Source: Apteryx mantelli
Lineage: Eukaryota > Chordata > Aves > Apterygiformes > Apterygidae
Direction: 5' to 3'
DNA: 64,000 nt
NCBI RefSeq assembly: GCF_036417845.1
Contig: NC_089981.1
Location: 27,208,553 to 27,272,552 of the forward strand
Positions 13,901-27,140 of the stretch are shown one piece after another. The notes under the pieces were generated by a model. That model did not search any database and was not told where the DNA came from. It saw only the letters and a list, made by a program, of their open reading frames with translations. The stretch's first letter is position 1, and every line of letters begins with the position of its first letter. The position numbers and the translations under genes are program-made.

Positions 13901-16900
13901 CCCAAATCTGCTACTGACTTCTTGTATAATCTTGCTGCCAGTCTTTTATAACCCCATGCCTTATCTTTCCTGTTCATAGAATAGAATCAATACTTTCCCA
14001 GGTGAATGTGAATGTAAAACTAATTATTTAGGGCACTGACATTTGACGTTTACCAAGTATCAGGCAGCATTAAGTTAACTTACTGTGGTTGTAATCCTCA
14101 TTTCAGAAAAGCTTTGGTCCATTACAGATTATTGGTTAAGGCTATTTGAAAGTCATAGATAGATTATCCCCACTGAGGACAATGTTAAGATTCAGACCTA
14201 GAAACTGAAAGTCTTTGGTGCGTAATAGAATTTCCAGTTACTGTTACTTTTGAAGTGAGACCTTTAAAAGACTTGCTGAAAGAACAGCTACAACAGCAGG
14301 CCATGTTTCCAACCTAATGATTGAACTTGCCTTTGTAAAATGGAGAGCGCTCTCCCCACCTAGCTCCTATAGCATCAATGCTAAATGGTGCCACTAGTAT
14401 TCTCAATTCAAAGCCCTTTATGTGATAACTAAATAAAAGATTTTCATACTTTGGGAAATCACTTAGCTGGGGTTGCTTCTAGCTTGCTTCTTAAATATGG
14501 ATCCTAACATTAGTTAAAAAAAATAAAGTCCTAAATATAATTACTAATTTACACAGGTCTAATTATGGATATTTAACAAAGCCAGTAGTGTTAAGAGATA
14601 GTGGCTTTGAGGAGCTTGCTTTGCTCAAGATGTTTGAAGAGAATGATTGCTTCTCTTTTTTTTAAAAAAAAGTCTGCCTTCAAATGAAAAGCCCAAGGAA
14701 AAATGCTGTTTTAGTGACATTTGGAGGCACTGTCAGTCAAAGCACAGAGCGAGTGCAACTTTACACTGGTACAGGACTTGCTTAAGGTAAAGACAGCCAG
14801 GAAACTAGAATTTAAGGATGATACTCTGCCCTCATTTCTGGCCTTTCTCCCACTGCAATCCTCTTCCACTTCACAGTGCACACATTGGTGTTCATTAAGG
14901 CTAGAACATCAATCTTCATTTTGAATTTCTTGACTTTTTGCTGAAGTATGTGACTCCCATACTCCCTGTTTTCTGAGATTAATACTTTGGGGTTGTAAGT
15001 GAAGGAAAGATATCCAACAATTCAAAAGTGGATGCATCCTAGTGCCAGCGAACCTTCCCCATCTAAAAAATTCAGTCATTCCTCCTAATATGGGTGAGCA
15101 GACATTGACTTAGAACTGAAGTTTTTGTGGAGTAACAGAGAATCTTTTTGTGTAGGAATTTTCAGGAAATCAAAGGTATTTCTGGATATTAGCTTTTTGA
15201 TTTGACTTTTCTATTGGTGGAAGATTTAATGGTGCTGTTAATTCTTACATAGCAAATGTCTAGTATTAGTTTTGAAGGAATATGAACAAACTTGTGCAAA
15301 TACAATTATTGTGTTCCAGTGTCCTTTGTCATCAAGCTTACATGGCATCCATCGTGATTCTGCCTAATATATTGAGGGTAAGGACAAATTCGATATGCTA
15401 CACCGTTATTTGGTAGAACAAAGCCAAATCCTTCGGTGTAGAGTGGTTGCTTCGCTAGCAGTCTGCCTGGGTTCTGCAGCCATGTTTTTGCCAGAGGAAG
15501 ATCAGCTCACAGGCATAGGATTCTTACTGCATTTTTCCCCTCCCTTCATGCAAGTGTAAGAGGGAGAAGAAGGAACAGCAGGAAGTCTGTATACCACACT
15601 GATCTATACCTTCTTAAAAAAATTTGGCACTATTTTGAAGGTTCTTAGAGAATCTCAAGCTGGTGTAGGGAGAGAAAACCTTTCAGTTTTTTCATCTCAG
15701 AAGTACTGATGATCTCTGTTTCTTCCTTTGTCCTGCTCAACACTTTCTACCTTGTGCTGTCACACTCAAGGCTATTCCTCACCTGTCTTGCACAGTTTTG
15801 CTGTTGTTAACAGTAACAGATTTGAAGTAAGATTCTGCATTCCAAATATCTGGACTCAAATGCCAAAAGTCATATTGTAAACACAAGCTTACAGTTATGC
15901 AGTTTTTATTAAAATGATTTATTTGGGTTCCTTTCCAGATGTGTTCTTATTTCTGGGCAGTTTAGTTGACTTTTGGTCATGTTTTCAAAGCTTTTTTCCT
16001 ATCTGTGACCTTACAAACTTTGTATTCTTTAAAAAAGGAAAAAGGATTCTTGTGAAATGATGTGATCAAGAAATGACAGTTTTTAAGGAAAAGGTGGGGG
16101 TTTGTCTTTCTTGACATGAATCATGCGAAGTTAGGTACTTTGCCTAATTGAACGCTACAGTCAATGGAGGAGGAAATACCTCAAGTGAGTGAGTGACTCA
16201 GCTCACCCATTCCATGTCAATATGGGTTGAACAGACCCTTAGCAGGAGCTAAGCAGTTTAGTTTTGGACATCTACCATTAGGCCACAGCATCTGTCTTCA
16301 GAAGGAGTGAAGATCTACATAAAATTACCAGATTTGGCAGCATTGTTTAATGAAATGAACTGAAATTTGGATTTGCATGTATTATTTTCAGCTAACTTAC
16401 AGCTTCCATTCTGTGGGTTAGACATTCTTAGTATGTTAATTTCTCTCATTCTGTTTGGGAGAAGGCATTATTCTTAAACTAAAATAGTATGTCCAAAGTT
16501 TCCCCAGTGTCTTCACTATGAATTCATGGTGCTACAGTATAGTACAAAAAGATTATGTTAAGTAGTAGCTTGGCATGATATTTCTCAATGTTTCAACCTG
16601 ACAAAATCTGCAAATATCATAGAATGACTATATAATCAAGCCATATTAGTATTACAGTTAATACAATGTATCATATTAAATATGCCACAAGCACCAAGAT
16701 CCTGTAAAATCAAATAACAAATAAAAGAAACGCTATCAAAACTGAATACCAAAAGCGTAGCTCAGTAGTATGGTTTCATTTGCGGTCAGTAAACAAGCAA
16801 GTCATTTCAAAGCAATGTTTCTGTAATACCTGAGAAGGCAAAATATGATCCCCTTAATATCTGTGTGCTTAAATTTAAGATATAAAGTACATGGACTTAC

Positions 16901-19900
16901 TCATGTTGCGAAAGTTTACCTTCTGGATATCTGTTTGTGGAAATAGGGATATTAGTTTGACAGTAATGTGTACTGCACAAGAAAACCTATTGGGGGGAGA
17001 GGGGATTTGGTGGGAAAAAATACATGATATGCTACAGGTAATTCTAAGACCAATTGTGGACTCTTTAAGAGCTTTCTTTAGAAGAGGTCTTTGCTAGCTA
17101 GAGAATGAGAGCCACATTAAAATTCACGTTCTGTCATAGATCAGTTCTTGGTATCACAGGGCGTGTAATGTTTCTGTACCTCACTTTTTACATCTCCAAG
17201 GGAATGGTAAAGTTAAATTTGTAAATACATTTTCAAATTCTCAGAGGAAAGGCATTACATATGTACAAAATATTATTAATATCAGGATCACTATGGTGTG
17301 TCTATTGACACAGTTGTCATCCTGGAAAACAGCTGTCATATCATTATTAGCTGTAACTATTCCAAGAAGAAATATTAAGCACAATAATACAAAATCTCTT
17401 TTGAGCAAATCTTCTTTGTTTATAGGCCACTGAAAGTAGTAGCTGACCCTCTTAAACTAAAAGGCATTATTTCCATTTCAGTTTCCAGTGCTAAAAACAC
17501 TGAATGCAAAAAAAATGACTGTGTAGATCATTCCTCTTTTTTTCCACATAATTTGTTAATGTATATGTCAATGGAGAATTTTGAGAGATTCTTTTGATGC
17601 AATGTAAAAGCAAATTGTGTGTGTTCAGTCCAATTTATACATGAGAATAACTGACTCTAAACAATGCTGTGATCAATGCTGCTGTGAATATCTTAAACAT
17701 ATTAACCAAATATCTATACAGAAAATGGCCTTATAAGATTAATTGCTACATGAGATTTTTAAAATTAATTTAAAAAGATCAAAATTTTAAAATGATACTG
17801 TCATTTAAATGTGGTGTGAAGGTTTAAGTGCAAATCACTCTAAGGTAACTTTTTTTTTTTTAGGAGCGGACTAATGCAGTATTATGTTTTATAGTGCAAT
17901 AAAATTATGTGCTAAAATTATGCTCATAAATGTAGGCAAATGTAAACCAAGCTATTAGTTATGTTTTCTCAGATAAAAGTGATTAGCATAGCTATCAAAC
18001 TCTTCTCCCATTTGAATAACAGAATTATGTCTGAAATCTAAGGCTTGTTTGCGAAAGCTGAGTCTTAAAAAGAAATGTAAATCCAGCTATCAATGTTGTA
18101 TTTGAAAGTGAATGCAATGGTCTGCCCATCATTCTGCTAACAACTAAGAGCAGAGGAATGTGACCCAAATTGCAGCAAAACATATCAGTAAGAAATGTGC
18201 CTCAAACAGTATTTTAGAAATCGTTCTTAGCACTTTATCATCTCCTTGCTGCTGATCAGACTTATTTAAAAACTATTGTGGTTTGTTTAAGCATACAAAT
18301 GATGAAAGAGTCTTGTAGCAACAGTCACCGTGAGACAAAGTTTCATGTATAATTCATGAGGTATATGGTCATCTACCAGCAAATTAAATTTCTCTCTGAT
18401 AGCTATACTTGTGGGTAGTGTCCTCACAGGAGGGCACATGGTATATAATTAAAATCTGAGCAGAACAAATTAATGCTGATTACTTCATAAACAATTTCAA
18501 AGCTTGAATACTGTTGCCTGTCTTTATAGGATCAAAAGGTATTTTGATGATGTATAGATGGATGTACATATTTTCTTGCCCCTATATTCAATTGTTTTCT
18601 TAATGCCTAGAAGTTATGGTTAAAATTGCTCCTGGAAAATCCAGCTGTGGGGGGAGAAAAATTAAAAAGCCAATCCCCACTCCAAAACTGCAAGCAACAA
18701 ATAAAAACTGTCTCTACTAGTAGGTGGCTTTCCTGTAATGCTAATGTTGATTGGTCCCAGGCAACCTTTAATATTTTAGATACAAATCACTGCCCAGACC
18801 ACTGCAGTGTTCCCTTTGCATCCTCCCTGTCTACCTCCCTTATCCTCTTAAATTCAGCTAATCAATATCATTTGAAGCATTTATGGGTGTTTGCCATGCT
18901 GATGAGAGAAAGACTATAGATGACCAACTCTGGTGCTCATAAAGGACTTCCTTTTATTGTTTGCAGTAAAAACTATTACAATAAAAAATAAGAACTATTA
19001 AGTAAAATATTGCCAGGCTTTTCACATAATCACTGAATGAAGACTAGTGCAGGGAAGGCTCACACACGATCTTACTGAATAGGATTTTTTTTAAAGGTTT
19101 TTTAAGGTCTGTGCAATGTGAGTTTTAGCCCATGCTAGCAACTGCAAGTCTCAGGAATGTGTTAGCACATGCTAAAGTCTGAAACTGCCCCTTGGCTCCT
19201 CTGTTGCCTGTGCTACGTTACGTTAAGTTAGCAGAGGTAACACTGCACTATCATGTCCTAAAATTAAACCTTTCTAGGCACAGGTTTCTTGCTCGTTGTT
19301 GCAGTGCTGGATGGACAGATTGACTTCTGTTTCTGATGCAAGGACATTTTCTGTATGATGACACAATGTCATTTATTGATCACATGTATTTCAGATTTTG
19401 CAGTCCCTCCATGATCTTTTTTCCTGCAGAGACTGAAGTTACAACCTATACAAAATTCCTGTAGGTGTAGCAATAGCCTTTTAGTAACACAGGCCAAGAC
19501 AATTTACTGAGAAAGAAAATGTCTTTAATTTAAAGAGAATTTGAAAAGATGGCAAGACTAAACCTAAAAAAAATCAGATGATAAATGTGCACACAAATAC
19601 TGGTGGTGTATAAAATGATATAACATTGCATTCTCAGGTGAATTGATATATATGGGTATTTTGTAAAGATAACAGGGATTTACAAATATTGAGCCCTAGA
19701 TAATGTGAAGGAAGATTTGTCTAACAAACTGGCACTCATTAGCAGGTAAAGCGGTTAGTACTAATCCATTCACAGGCACGATGGTTCTCTGTTGCGAATG
19801 AAGAGCTCTTCTCCCCCACTCCCTACTGCCACTTTGTTAGAAAGGTTCCGTGTCGAAGGATTGTATGTGGAAAAGCATCAGTGGTATGATCATTTCAGCC

Positions 19901-20111
19901 TCTTACCCTCCCCTTTTTGAGAAGGTCTGCAGGGTAATGGGTGACTTTTCATTTTACCTTGCTAATGGGTGTTTTGGCACATACCTCCATTCTTACGTCA
20001 GGCTCTTCTTACCTGAGTTTGCTAAATAAATGAAATCTTGCTATGGCTATAATCACAAATTCATGATTAGAGATACGGTTTAGGGTATTAGGTGGATTCT
20101 AGTTAATTAAT
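10927..20111. other. Long AT-rich non-coding stretch, possibly intronic
   Basis: No gene recognised. It contains an A run (11266-11281), an AT-rich microsatellite-like patch (12107-12158) and a segment at 13286-13392 with strong splice sites on both sides (see findings). About 17790-18560 has many TAAT, ATTA and ATTTGCAT-like words and no recognisable repeat, which is the usual look of conserved regulatory DNA. The 98-codon frame at 12234-12530 begins at GTG, has no domain signature and is probably chance. Confidence 0.5.
12107..12158. repeat. AT-rich low-complexity patch
   Basis: Mostly alternating A and T (TATA/ATAT words with occasional G), about 50 bases. A low-complexity tract with no sign of function. 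Confidence 0.8.
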
Positions 20112-20252
20112 AGAGTCACAAAATAATCTTGGTTGGAAGGGACCTCTTGAGGTTATCTAGTCCAAAACCCTATCCCCTCCTGCTCAAAGCAGGGCCAACT
20201 TTGAAGTAAGATCATGGTGTTCTGGGTCACATCCAGTCAAGTTTTGAATAAA
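20112..20252 (-). mobile_element. Old CR1 3'-tail fragment
   Basis: Read on the minus strand, this is the 3' end of a CR1. It has a diverged octamer tail at 20112-20128, then the conserved block around GGTTGGAAGGGACCTC, the TCTAGTCCAA block, the CTGCTCAAAGCAGGG hairpin and the beginning of the coding tail. It is more diverged than the copies at 7758 and 25083 and so is probably an older insertion. The upstream edge is approximate. Confidence 0.85.
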
Positions 20253-23200
20253 GTTATGAGGAAACTCTTAGTAGGAATTGTTTGTCGTTGGATTTGTTTG
20301 TTTCTGTGCCTCCCACAAAGATAAATTAGCTGACAGTAGACTACTGGATTAGATAGCTCAAGCAATCCCTCCAGTTTGGAGGCTATGAAGAAGAAAATTA
20401 CTTTTGTAGCATCAGTGCTGGGTTTTGTTGAACGCTGGTCTTGTATGACATTCTTTCCCTTTTACAGTTATGTCAATGAGAAGTTGGTTTCTGATCTCAA
20501 AGGACTTAGGCTAGAGATGGGACAGGGAAGCACTGGGTTCTGAAAGTGCAGAGAAAGATGAAAAAAAGTAATCAGAGCTGGCCAGAAATGGCATAAACTA
20601 AACTGTTATCTAAAGCAATGGGGAATATACAGATATAGGAAAAACACCCAGGTTTAATGAGAGTAAAAAATGAGTGAAGATTGCTTGAGGGTGAGAATAT
20701 CAACACTGAGATTAATGGTGAGCAGTGACAGCAGCTGCCACGTCAATACTGTATGAAGTTTGAAAATGTTTTAAGCATAAAAATTCTATATAAGGAGACA
20801 TTCCATGTCTTGAGTTTATGCCATCTGCAATTTTTTAAGACCCACTGGACAACAATTATACCTAGTAAATACTATCAGATGGCCAAAATGTGAGACATGA
20901 TGTTACATGTGCTGAAAAATCTGTCATGCTACAATGTCTGTCTAATACAAGCTGAAAGAACAGTGTAAACTGCCAGTAAATATAAAATGAAATGAAAACA
21001 AACACTGCAGTGCATGACTTCCTCTGGGATTTGATATTAATCCCCACTTATGAGGAGTAGTCTGTACAACATATTTTCCCTAGGAGACTTGTGAGTTATC
21101 CAGCTAATCCTTATTCAAGGCATATGATTTGTATCCGGCAAGAAATCACACAGAATTTTTTCAGTCAGCTCCAAATATACAGTATTGATAGTGAAGTCTG
21201 TGTAGTTAGATTTAAAAAAAATCCATGAAAACAAGCCTAATGTGCACACTCATTATGCAGTGCTCAGCACTGAAATAGTTCTTAGACAAAGGTGCAGTTT
21301 TAAACATCTATCAATTTTTTAAGATCTATTTGGATTCAGTTCCTTTCCTATAAGCTTTCAATAATTTCTTATCCTGTAACTACCTCCATCTTTTTGGGGA
21401 ACAAGTCATAGGTTAGTTGTCCTCATCAGTTCTTCTCCTGTTGCATCCTAATGATGGATGCCCTCTCCGTGCCAGTTTTTGTAGTCTCTTGTGCTTACCG
21501 TCTGAGCACAGCTTTTCCAGATTCAGATTCTCCTGCATGATATGTTCTCACTTCACTGATGACACCACTGAGGATCCAAACTCTCTCCACCTTAGGGAAG
21601 GGAAAAGAAAAATGGTTTTCCTTTGTTATGATCACAGTTAAAAGGTGGTTTGCATGATGTCATATCATAGGATCCTTTTAAGATACACTGGCTTAGCGCG
21701 TTCATCTTCTTTTTAAAGTCCTGGGACTTTGTTAGGTCATGTACTTTAAACGATACTTGTTTATTTCCTCTTTAGTCACCCTTAAATATTATTTTATTTA
21801 AATTTTGTTAGTATGAATACTAGAGCTGTTAGATGGACCTTTAAGAAGAGAAACATTTCTGTTCCCAAAGAGCAAAAATGTGAAGTCCGCTGTTCCAATG
21901 GCTTGCTGCCACAAAGTAGATCAGAAAGGTTTGGCTGAAATATTAGCTAGGGTTCAGTGCTTACACAAAGTCCTGTGTCCATGAGGTGAGAGAATGGCCT
22001 GTCTTAGCTACTGGACCCTTTCCAAAGCTAAGCCTGGATATACTATTAGGCACTGTACATTTTAGTTTGTGCAAAAATACCTTGTTTACTTGTCATGTTT
22101 GGAGACTGGAATGTAGAAATGCCAGATGTTACATAGTTGTTACTCCTTGTAGTAACATGTATGTGGTATATATGCAGCAAATGCTCCAAAGACTGAATCT
22201 TGGCCTGAGATTACCAGTATGCTAAATATAGATATTACATTGTTCAGACTTTTTTAAGAGTTCAAATTTGGTATGTTGCCGCTCTTTTTAAATAGGCATA
22301 AAGAGGTGGAAAGGATATGGGGATATTTTAAGTTATTTCAAAATGATCTTTCTTTAAGCATGTTTTCCTATGCAGCTGGGCAGCTCTTTAGTTCCAGTGA
22401 GATGAGAACACTTACCAGAAAATCTTTCCTTGCTAATAAAACGTAAGCTGAGTTTGTCCATTTTTGGAAATAAACAGACTACTGATTTACATTTTTTACT
22501 GAATATTTAAACGGTAAGTTTAGGTAAAAGTGCTGAATGACTTCAGAAAGAGTGAGCACCTTTGCCTTCTTGTGAACACAGAGATACTCAGCACCTTTCC
22601 TGAATCACTCATAACTATAGAGAATTTAGCTTTTAGTGTACTGCAGCCGTTAGGTGCTTAGAGCCGTTAGGTGCCCGTCTTCTCATCCCTGAGAACTTCC
22701 TGCAGCTTGGGTGACTTGATCTGTGCATCTGTCAGATTCTACCTGTATGTGAAGAGTAATACTGTTTTTGTATGTTTGATTTATTGAGTAGGGGCATAAT
22801 TTCTTCTCTGTGGGTTCCTACTATGCTGGAAAGAGAATATTTTGATTTAGTATCCTGTGATTTTCTCAAACTTTTAAAAATGTGTGTTTGTGCTCTTTGC
22901 ATACCTCCTAAAAGTGGCAGAATTTCAGATCCTGTAACCAGTGATTTTCCCCAGTTAATTCTGAGAAAATGCCACAGGAGCTGTAGAGTTCATAAACCTC
23001 AGTTTCTAGCTTTGTTCACAAGACTGAACTACTGTAATAGCTTTGCCTATTAGCGCTATGCTTGGACTTTGGCTCAGTATTTGCCGAGTTAGGAGGAGAA
23101 GTGATACCTGCTCAGTCTTTTTTTTGCTGTTGCATGTAATGGCCCGTTCTTCGTAGTGATCTCACAGGTACTTACTGCCTTTATCTTCCAAAAGGAATTA

Positions 23201-25082
23201 GCGCAGACACGGAGATGATACTGGTTTCCTATTGATAAACGGGTCAGATGTTACTGGGGAATAAAACCCACTTATATTACGCATCAGAGTTACTAACTTT
23301 GGTAGAATATCAATTCAGTGTCAGGTCTGTAAAATGTTCCAAGTCTTTAGCAATTTTGTAAACACAAGCTTCTTAGTTGGCTGAGGAAGCCCATAAATTT
23401 ACTAAAAATTGGGAAAGTATGTGTGTGCCTACCAGTTGGGTAACTATTAACTGGTGGGTTTGTTCCGATTGCTGTAAATGGAGTGTCATCAAATGATTTT
23501 TGTCTTGGTCTGTGCACTCACCTTGTGGATTACACTTCATCATAAAAGTGTCTCCCTTTCTGTAAGTGATCCTTAGGAATTTTGATGAAGGTAAGAGGAC
23601 AAGGTGATGAAGTAAAATGAAAGGCATTTGCTGTCAGTTCTGAACAGTAAACTGCTCCTTGGAGTCTGGTTCCAAAAACTGGAAACTTTGTTGCAGGTAA
23701 TGAGTTAATCAGTGGCATCAATAATGCTATTTGCTTTTCCAAGTACATACAGTACTTAGCTAAGGAATGTTTCTTATATGTCATGTACTGTAGTCTGATT
23801 CCTGAATAGCTTTAAAACACTTAATTCCTCTGATGATTTAACAACCTATACTACAGTCTGAATGTCTAGAAAGAGAACCCATTTGTTCTCCACACACCAT
23901 CTCTTTAATGAAATGGCAACTAGTAGATGGAAACTCTGAGAACATGCAATTCTTGCCAATATGAGGTTGGACTCACGCTGATGGTTAACTTGCTGAACAC
24001 CAGGAACATTAGAAGTGCCAAGACTATTTCCTCTCTTTTACTGCATAATAAAATTCCATCAAAAAATTCAAAGAACACCTTTTGAATGTTTAAACCTTTC
24101 TGTGATCAACAGATAATCTGTACAATCGTGAGGTCTTTTCATGCTTATAGGCAGGGCTGCCAAACACAAGTTAAAAAAGAAAATTTCCTCTGTGGTATTA
24201 CTATCCTCCATACACAAGTTACTTAGAAACAACCATAAAAACTGTCAGTCAGTTTTTTGGCACTTACTGATTTGACTGCTAATGAGTAAGTTCACTCTAA
24301 TGTGGTACTGTAAGTTTCAGGATTCTGAACTCTACTTAAAAATGAACTCAATGTAGGGTCCCTAAGGTACGGCTATTGTCATAATCTCTCCTTACTCCAT
24401 CAGTAGAAACTTGAGCTTGGTAAAGTGTTTATTGAATGTAAGCCACACAATAAACACTTGCATATATGGGAGTTACTTAATGGACCTACATTTAAGAAGC
24501 CATATGGGTAATGGATTGTAAAACAGATAGCTGTACCTCTGCCTGGTCCCAGCGTGTATTGAAATTCCTAAGGCTGCAGAGAGTTGCCTATTGGCACGGT
24601 GTTGTCAGAGTAATGCTGACCACTCCAGTGGAATCTGAACAAATTGAAATCATCTGGATGTGCTGGCAGAAGCCAAAAAGCTGACTTTATACTGCTTTTT
24701 CCAACAGAGCAACCAGACCACAACACTGGACCATGTGGGTGGCCTCACCCACTTATATATATATAACACTTCTGGAAGTGAAATGGCCATGAAATCACTA
24801 ACTGATTTACCCTCTGTATGAAACAGCTAGTTTGTCTTGGTGGCTTAACAGGCTGTGACGTGCCATCTTTAAAGCTAAGATCCTCAAATTCAAGACAAGA
24901 AAAGTTTGACAACTGCACAATTACTTTCCTTCATGTGCAGAGCTATGTACTGGAGGACTTTGCTTACAAAGCAATTGGTACAGTCTGTATAGAAAGAGAT
25001 TTTGATATGTATATATTTTAAAGACAAACTAAGGTACTTAAACTGTGTTTTCCAGAAGAACACTTTTTAATTGTACTCTAGA
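20253..25082. other. AT-rich non-coding DNA, no gene recognised
   Basis: No gene or interspersed repeat recognised. There is a 13-base direct duplication at 22645-22657 and 22662-22674. A small segment at 23522-23559 on the minus strand is bounded by an acceptor and a consensus AAG|GTGAGT donor but is too short (38 bases) to call. A perfect 7-base-arm hairpin (GTGGGTG/CACCCAC) sits near 24735-24753. Confidence 0.5.
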
Positions 25083-27140
25083 TAGAATCACAGAATCACA
25101 GAATCGCTGAGGTTGGAAGGGACCTCTGGAGATCATCTAGTCCAACCCCCCTGCTCAAGCAGGGTCACCTAGAGCACATTGCACAGGATTGCATCCAGGC
25201 AGCTTTTGAATATCTCCAGAGAAGGAGACTCCACAACCTCTCTGGGCAACCTGGTCCAGTGCTCTGTCACCCTCACAGTGAAAAAGTTTTTCCTCATGTT
25301 CAGATGGAAGCGTCTGTGTTTCAGTTTGTGCCCGTTGCCTCGCGTCCTGTCGCTCGGCACCACTGAAAAGAGTCTGGTCCCATCCTCTCGACACCCTCCC
25401 TTCAGATACTTGTACACGTTGATAAGATCTCCTCTCAGCCTTCTCTTCTCCAGGCTAAACAGGCCCAGCTCTCTCAGTCTTTCTTCATAAGAGAGATGCT
25501 CCAGTCCCCTCATCATCTTTGCAGCCCTTCGCTGGACTTGCTCCAGTAGTGCCACATCCCTCTTGTACTGGGGAGCCCAGAACTGGACACAGTACTCACC
25601 AGGGCTGAGTAGAGGGGGAGAATCACCTCCCTCGACCTGCTGGCAACACTCCTCCTGATGTACCCCAGGATACCATTGGCCTTCTTGGCCACAAGGGCAC
25701 ATTGCTGCCTCATGCTTAACTTGGTGTCCACCAGCACTCCCAGGTCCTTCTCAGCAGAGCTGCTTTCCAGCAGGTCAACCCCCAACCTGTACTGGTGCCT
25801 GGGGTTATTCCTCCCCAGGTGCAGGACCCTGCACTTGCCTTTGTTGAACTTCATGAGGTTCCTCTCTGCCCACCTCTCCAGCCTGTCCAGGTCTCTCTGA
25901 ATGGCAGCACAGCCCTCTGGCGTATCAGCCACTCCTCCCAGTTTTGTATCATCAGCAAACTTGCTGAGGGTGCACTCTGTCCCTTCATCCAGGTCATTGA
26001 TGAAGAAGTTGAACAAGACTGGACCCAGTACTGACCCCTGGGGGACACCGCTAGCTACAGGCCTCCAACTAGACTCTGTGCCACTGATCACAACTCTCTG
26101 AGCTCTGCCATTCAGCCAGGTCTCAATCCACCTCACTGTCCACTCATCCAGCCCACACTTCCTGAGCTTCCCTATGAGGATGTTATGGGAGACAGTGTCA
26201 AAAGCCTTGCTGAAGTCTAGGGAGACAACATCCACTGCTCTCCCCTCATCTACCCAGCCAGTCATTCCATCAGAGAAGGCTATCAGATTGGTTAGGCATG
26301 ATTTCCCCTTGGTGAAGCCATGCTGACTACTCCTGATCACCTTTTCCTCCACATGCTTGGAGACAGCCTCCAGGATGAGCTGCTCCCATCACCTTTCCAG
26401 GGATGCAGGTGAGGCTGACTGGACTGTAGTTCCCTGGGTCCTCCTTCTTGCCCTTTTTGAAGACTGGGGTGACATTGGCTTTCTTCCAGTCCTCAGGCAC
26501 CTCTCCTGTTCTCCATGACCTTTCAAAGATGATGGAGAGTGGCTTAGCAATGACATCCGCCAGCTCCCTCAGCACTCGTGGGTGCATCCCATCAGGGCCC
26601 ATGGATTTGTGGGTGTCAAGTTTGCTTAAATGATCTCTAACCCACTCCTCCTCCACCAAGGGAAAGTCTTCCTTCCTCCAGACTTTCTCTCTTGCCTCCA
26701 GGGTCTGGGGTTCCTGAGGGCTGGCCTGAGCAGTAAAGACTGAAGCAAAAAAGGCATTCGGTAACTCTGCCTTCTCTGCATCCTTCGTCACCAGGGCACC
26801 CACCCCATTCAGCAAAGGGCCCACATTTTCCCTAGTCTGCCTCTTGCTACTGATGTATTTGAAGAAGCCCTTCTTGCTGTCCTTGACATCTCTCGCCAGA
26901 TTTAATTCCACACAGGCCTTAGCCTTCCTCGTTGCATCCCTGCATACTCTCACAACATTCCTATATTCCTCCCAAGTGGCCTGTCCCCCTTTCCACTTTC
27001 TGTATACTTCCTTCTTCTGGTTGAGTTTTGCCAGGAGCTCCTTGCTCATCCATGCAGGTCTCCTGCCTCCTTTGCTTGACTTCCTACTCATAGGGATGCA
27101 CTGCTCTTGAGCCTGGAGGAAGTGATACAAGGTACAAGCT
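25083..27140 (-). mobile_element. CR1 non-LTR retrotransposon, about 2 kb, 5'-truncated
   Basis: This is the largest mobile element in the window. On the minus strand it runs from the region between the endonuclease and reverse-transcriptase domains (near 27140; edge approximate) to the 3' octamer tail at 25083-25105 (ATTCTGTG repeats when reverse-complemented). The endonuclease part of ORF2 and all of ORF1 are missing, as expected from incomplete reverse transcription. It stands out from its surroundings by higher GC content. CR1 elements are autonomous retroposons of birds and other amniotes that copy RNA into DNA at a nicked target; this copy cannot do so. I see no clear target-site duplication, which is normal for CR1. 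Confidence 0.97.
25169..27140 (-). pseudogene. CR1 ORF2 remnant: reverse transcriptase broken by two frameshifts
   Basis: Three open segments in different frames together cover the reverse transcriptase and the C-terminal region. The first (27140 down to about 26387) has the linker motif [11 protein letters not shown], then [20 protein letters not shown] and the [12 protein letters not shown] block. A one-base gain near 26383-26387 shifts the frame. The second (26352 down to about 25597) has [33 protein letters not shown] and the catalytic FADDTKL at about 25959-25939, so the active-site aspartates are intact. A second shift at about 25594-25598 looks like a deletion of about a dozen bases compared with usual CR1 copies. 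The third (to 25169) holds the C-terminal WAPQYKRD to ILCNVL stretch and a stop. Few other disabling changes suggest a fairly young insertion. Confidence 0.93.

Noticed and set aside
25179..26101. Several + strand open frames of 66-103 codons
   Set aside because: All are antisense shadows of the CR1 reverse-transcriptase coding sequence.
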